Source: Candidatus Bathyarchaeota archaeon (lineage in GTDB: Archaea > Thermoproteota > Bathyarchaeia > Bathyarchaeales > Bathyarchaeaceae). From it: a stretch of DNA of 5,924 nt. The notes below the pieces were generated by a model, which was not told the DNA's origin, did no database searches, and saw nothing but the letters and a program-made list of their open reading frames with translations. Every line of letters begins with the position of its first letter. Within the stretch, counting starts at the first letter, position 1. The stretch is from assembly GCA_020344715.1 (NCBI GenBank), contig CP070828.1:1-5924 (forward strand), in the 5' to 3' direction. Made by a program: the position numbers and the translations under genes. Positions 5,701-5,924 of the stretch are shown piece by piece.

Positions 5701-5924
5701 GATTGAAATTTCAGCTATGCGCAGTTTCTCCTCAGCGTCAGCCTTTTCGGCGTCGTATTGTGCAATTCCAACCATGTCGTCCAAGAATTTTCGACGTTCA
5801 ACTGGTGAGATTTCAGCCATTCGAGTGATTGTTCCCTGCAAAACGATGTTATGTCCTGTTGAGCTGATTCCTGCCATCGATAGCAGGTCTAGAAGGTTGG
5901 TTCTCGAGATTCTACGTCCATTCA
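2725..5924 (-). CDS. smc: chromosome segregation protein SMC, N-terminal end cut by the window edge
   Basis: SMC is the ATPase of the condensin complex that folds and separates chromosomes. The frame is open to the right edge (reading NGRRISRTNLLDLL before the internal Met at 5877), so about 100-130 residues with the Walker A loop are missing; 1065 are visible, consistent with a full length near 1,180. Order: end of the N-terminal head with the Q-loop NIVLQG (Q29) and ERRKFLDDMVGIAQYD; coiled coil about 75-400; hinge about 405-555 (4265-4715), with PGIFGRLRDLI, AAGWLDALVV and GDLYEAGGALESG; returning coiled coil about 556-900; C-terminal head. There the signature reads ASSGERS (972-978; 2989-3009) in place of LSGGEKS, Walker B is FYLFDEVD with D-loop AHLD (from 2925 down), and the switch region reads VITLKPGM, without the usual ABC histidine. 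The gene leads the scpA-scpB operon; its promoter lies outside the window. Confidence 0.96.
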   Translation of the reverse strand, partial: NGRRISRTNLLDLLSMAGISSTGHNIVLQGTITRMAEISPVERRKFLDDMVGIAQYDAEKADAEEKLRIAEISIRTAMGRVDEVQKRVDDLERERNQLLRHNYIQSEIKRLEATKISHEIGAIENKFKDSQSKIMEAEAKVEELKTLREQLRSQRHDVEKEWRTISSEMVEEGSTRILETQIRIGEVKSRLAELNTKIGASTASIEGLKKVRENHLQQLESTKKEMTEIRQDVRQLQRERNRRLKEITTKQAQHDSLVDETSQLWTNLGENSKRMREVEQQLDKVYRNLVTLRSAYAQNQATIRALSRRLEDLNTRKQRFTSTLEELKKSFKDLSEVKKEQKSRLKSLEQTLDKKTAQKEAVGQEMAEAGKIASSAREAVVEFETQRKLAEAVAGEEAALRNIEEMGELGVVPGIFGRLRDLIKVERGYRQTVEATAAGWLDALVVRDVEVAFTCTETLKRLKLGRIKIIPLRELLSAKSMRSPRIGGISGTASKFVKYQKKFEPAITFVFGDTLVANDDKAALLASREGHRTVTVNGDLYEAGGALESGYYRAPVDFTSLVPSELALKSLDDAVRTLREHLDRRGGDLSTFEEEIDRAKMESTRLTETISTLDNETARLQRSTKMTSKNIGRIERYAKRIAAQLEKERTQTGVQKAQRKALTNKTQKLRNELADLRRKIDPVQIQELESYRARLGDELVELRQKLGGIETDLSTQKSKLEDVLKINYGNVRIQRTKVERQLATIEDEVKGAIEEKVILEKELTELDSSKEELSRSLLGARKEAKKFTDQIDSIDKQSHRLDSAYDHAESLYNRLQLNQQTLQLQLDQGLSKLREIGYEQPFEVSMDELHAVESSLKLMSLELERLGAVNQLAQSHYGEQISRYKELSIRMNELERERQAIFEFMDEIERKKRRIFMEAFTKINQNFSKFFNKLTDGGEAFLKLVSPEEPFKGGMDMVVKFPDKPPILISGASSGERSVSAVAFLFAIQDLMPASFYLFDEVDAHLDAFHVAKLGELLAEESVKSQFIVITLKPGMATKAAKVYGVYERNSVSNVVSTVFTEAVD

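Overview
The window is chromosomal DNA from an archaeon, with no mobile-element, phage or CRISPR signature. The evidence is an RNA polymerase subunit of the archaeal/eukaryotic RpoH/Rpb5 family, Shine-Dalgarno sites of the GGAG/GGAGG/GGTGA type, AT-rich TATA-like boxes at archaeal promoter distances, and use of TTG starts. The extended RpoH and the divergent SMC head motifs suggest a lineage outside the well-studied Euryarchaeota, possibly TACK-related such as Bathyarchaeia. That placement is inference; nothing here fixes a taxon.

Layout. The left edge holds the 3' part of a plus-strand rpoH gene (to 419). A 264-base gap follows, with weak hairpins, a TATA-like box and a short structured segment. 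Next comes a 49-codon plus-strand gene (684-833) with a TTG start and a good ribosome binding site. All remaining genes are on the minus strand and run towards rpoH: smc (5' end beyond the right edge), scpA, scpB, and a 106-residue protein combining seven consecutive GX3 repeats with a four-cysteine zinc-ribbon-like module (997-1317).

smc, scpA and scpB form a tightly packed operon. The smc stop and scpA start share one base (TGATG), and scpB starts inside scpA with its own GGAGG, overlapping it by 29 bases. The products should assemble as the SMC-ScpA-ScpB condensin: the SMC ATPase dimer with coiled-coil arms and hinge, the kleisin ScpA bridging the heads, and the winged-helix protein ScpB binding the kleisin. 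The GX3/zinc gene lies 141 bases downstream of scpB, behind a hairpin and with its own TATA-like boxes and a 12-bp palindrome, so it may be a separate, regulated transcription unit. Its GX3 array resembles the deca-GX3 motif of the eukaryotic Yae1/Lto1 adaptors, but its role is unknown.

The points most worth a second look are the two-domain, eukaryote-like RpoH, the GX3/zinc protein, the altered ABC signature in SMC (ASSGE instead of LSGGE), the unannotated small gene at 684, and the palindrome in the promoter region near 1387.
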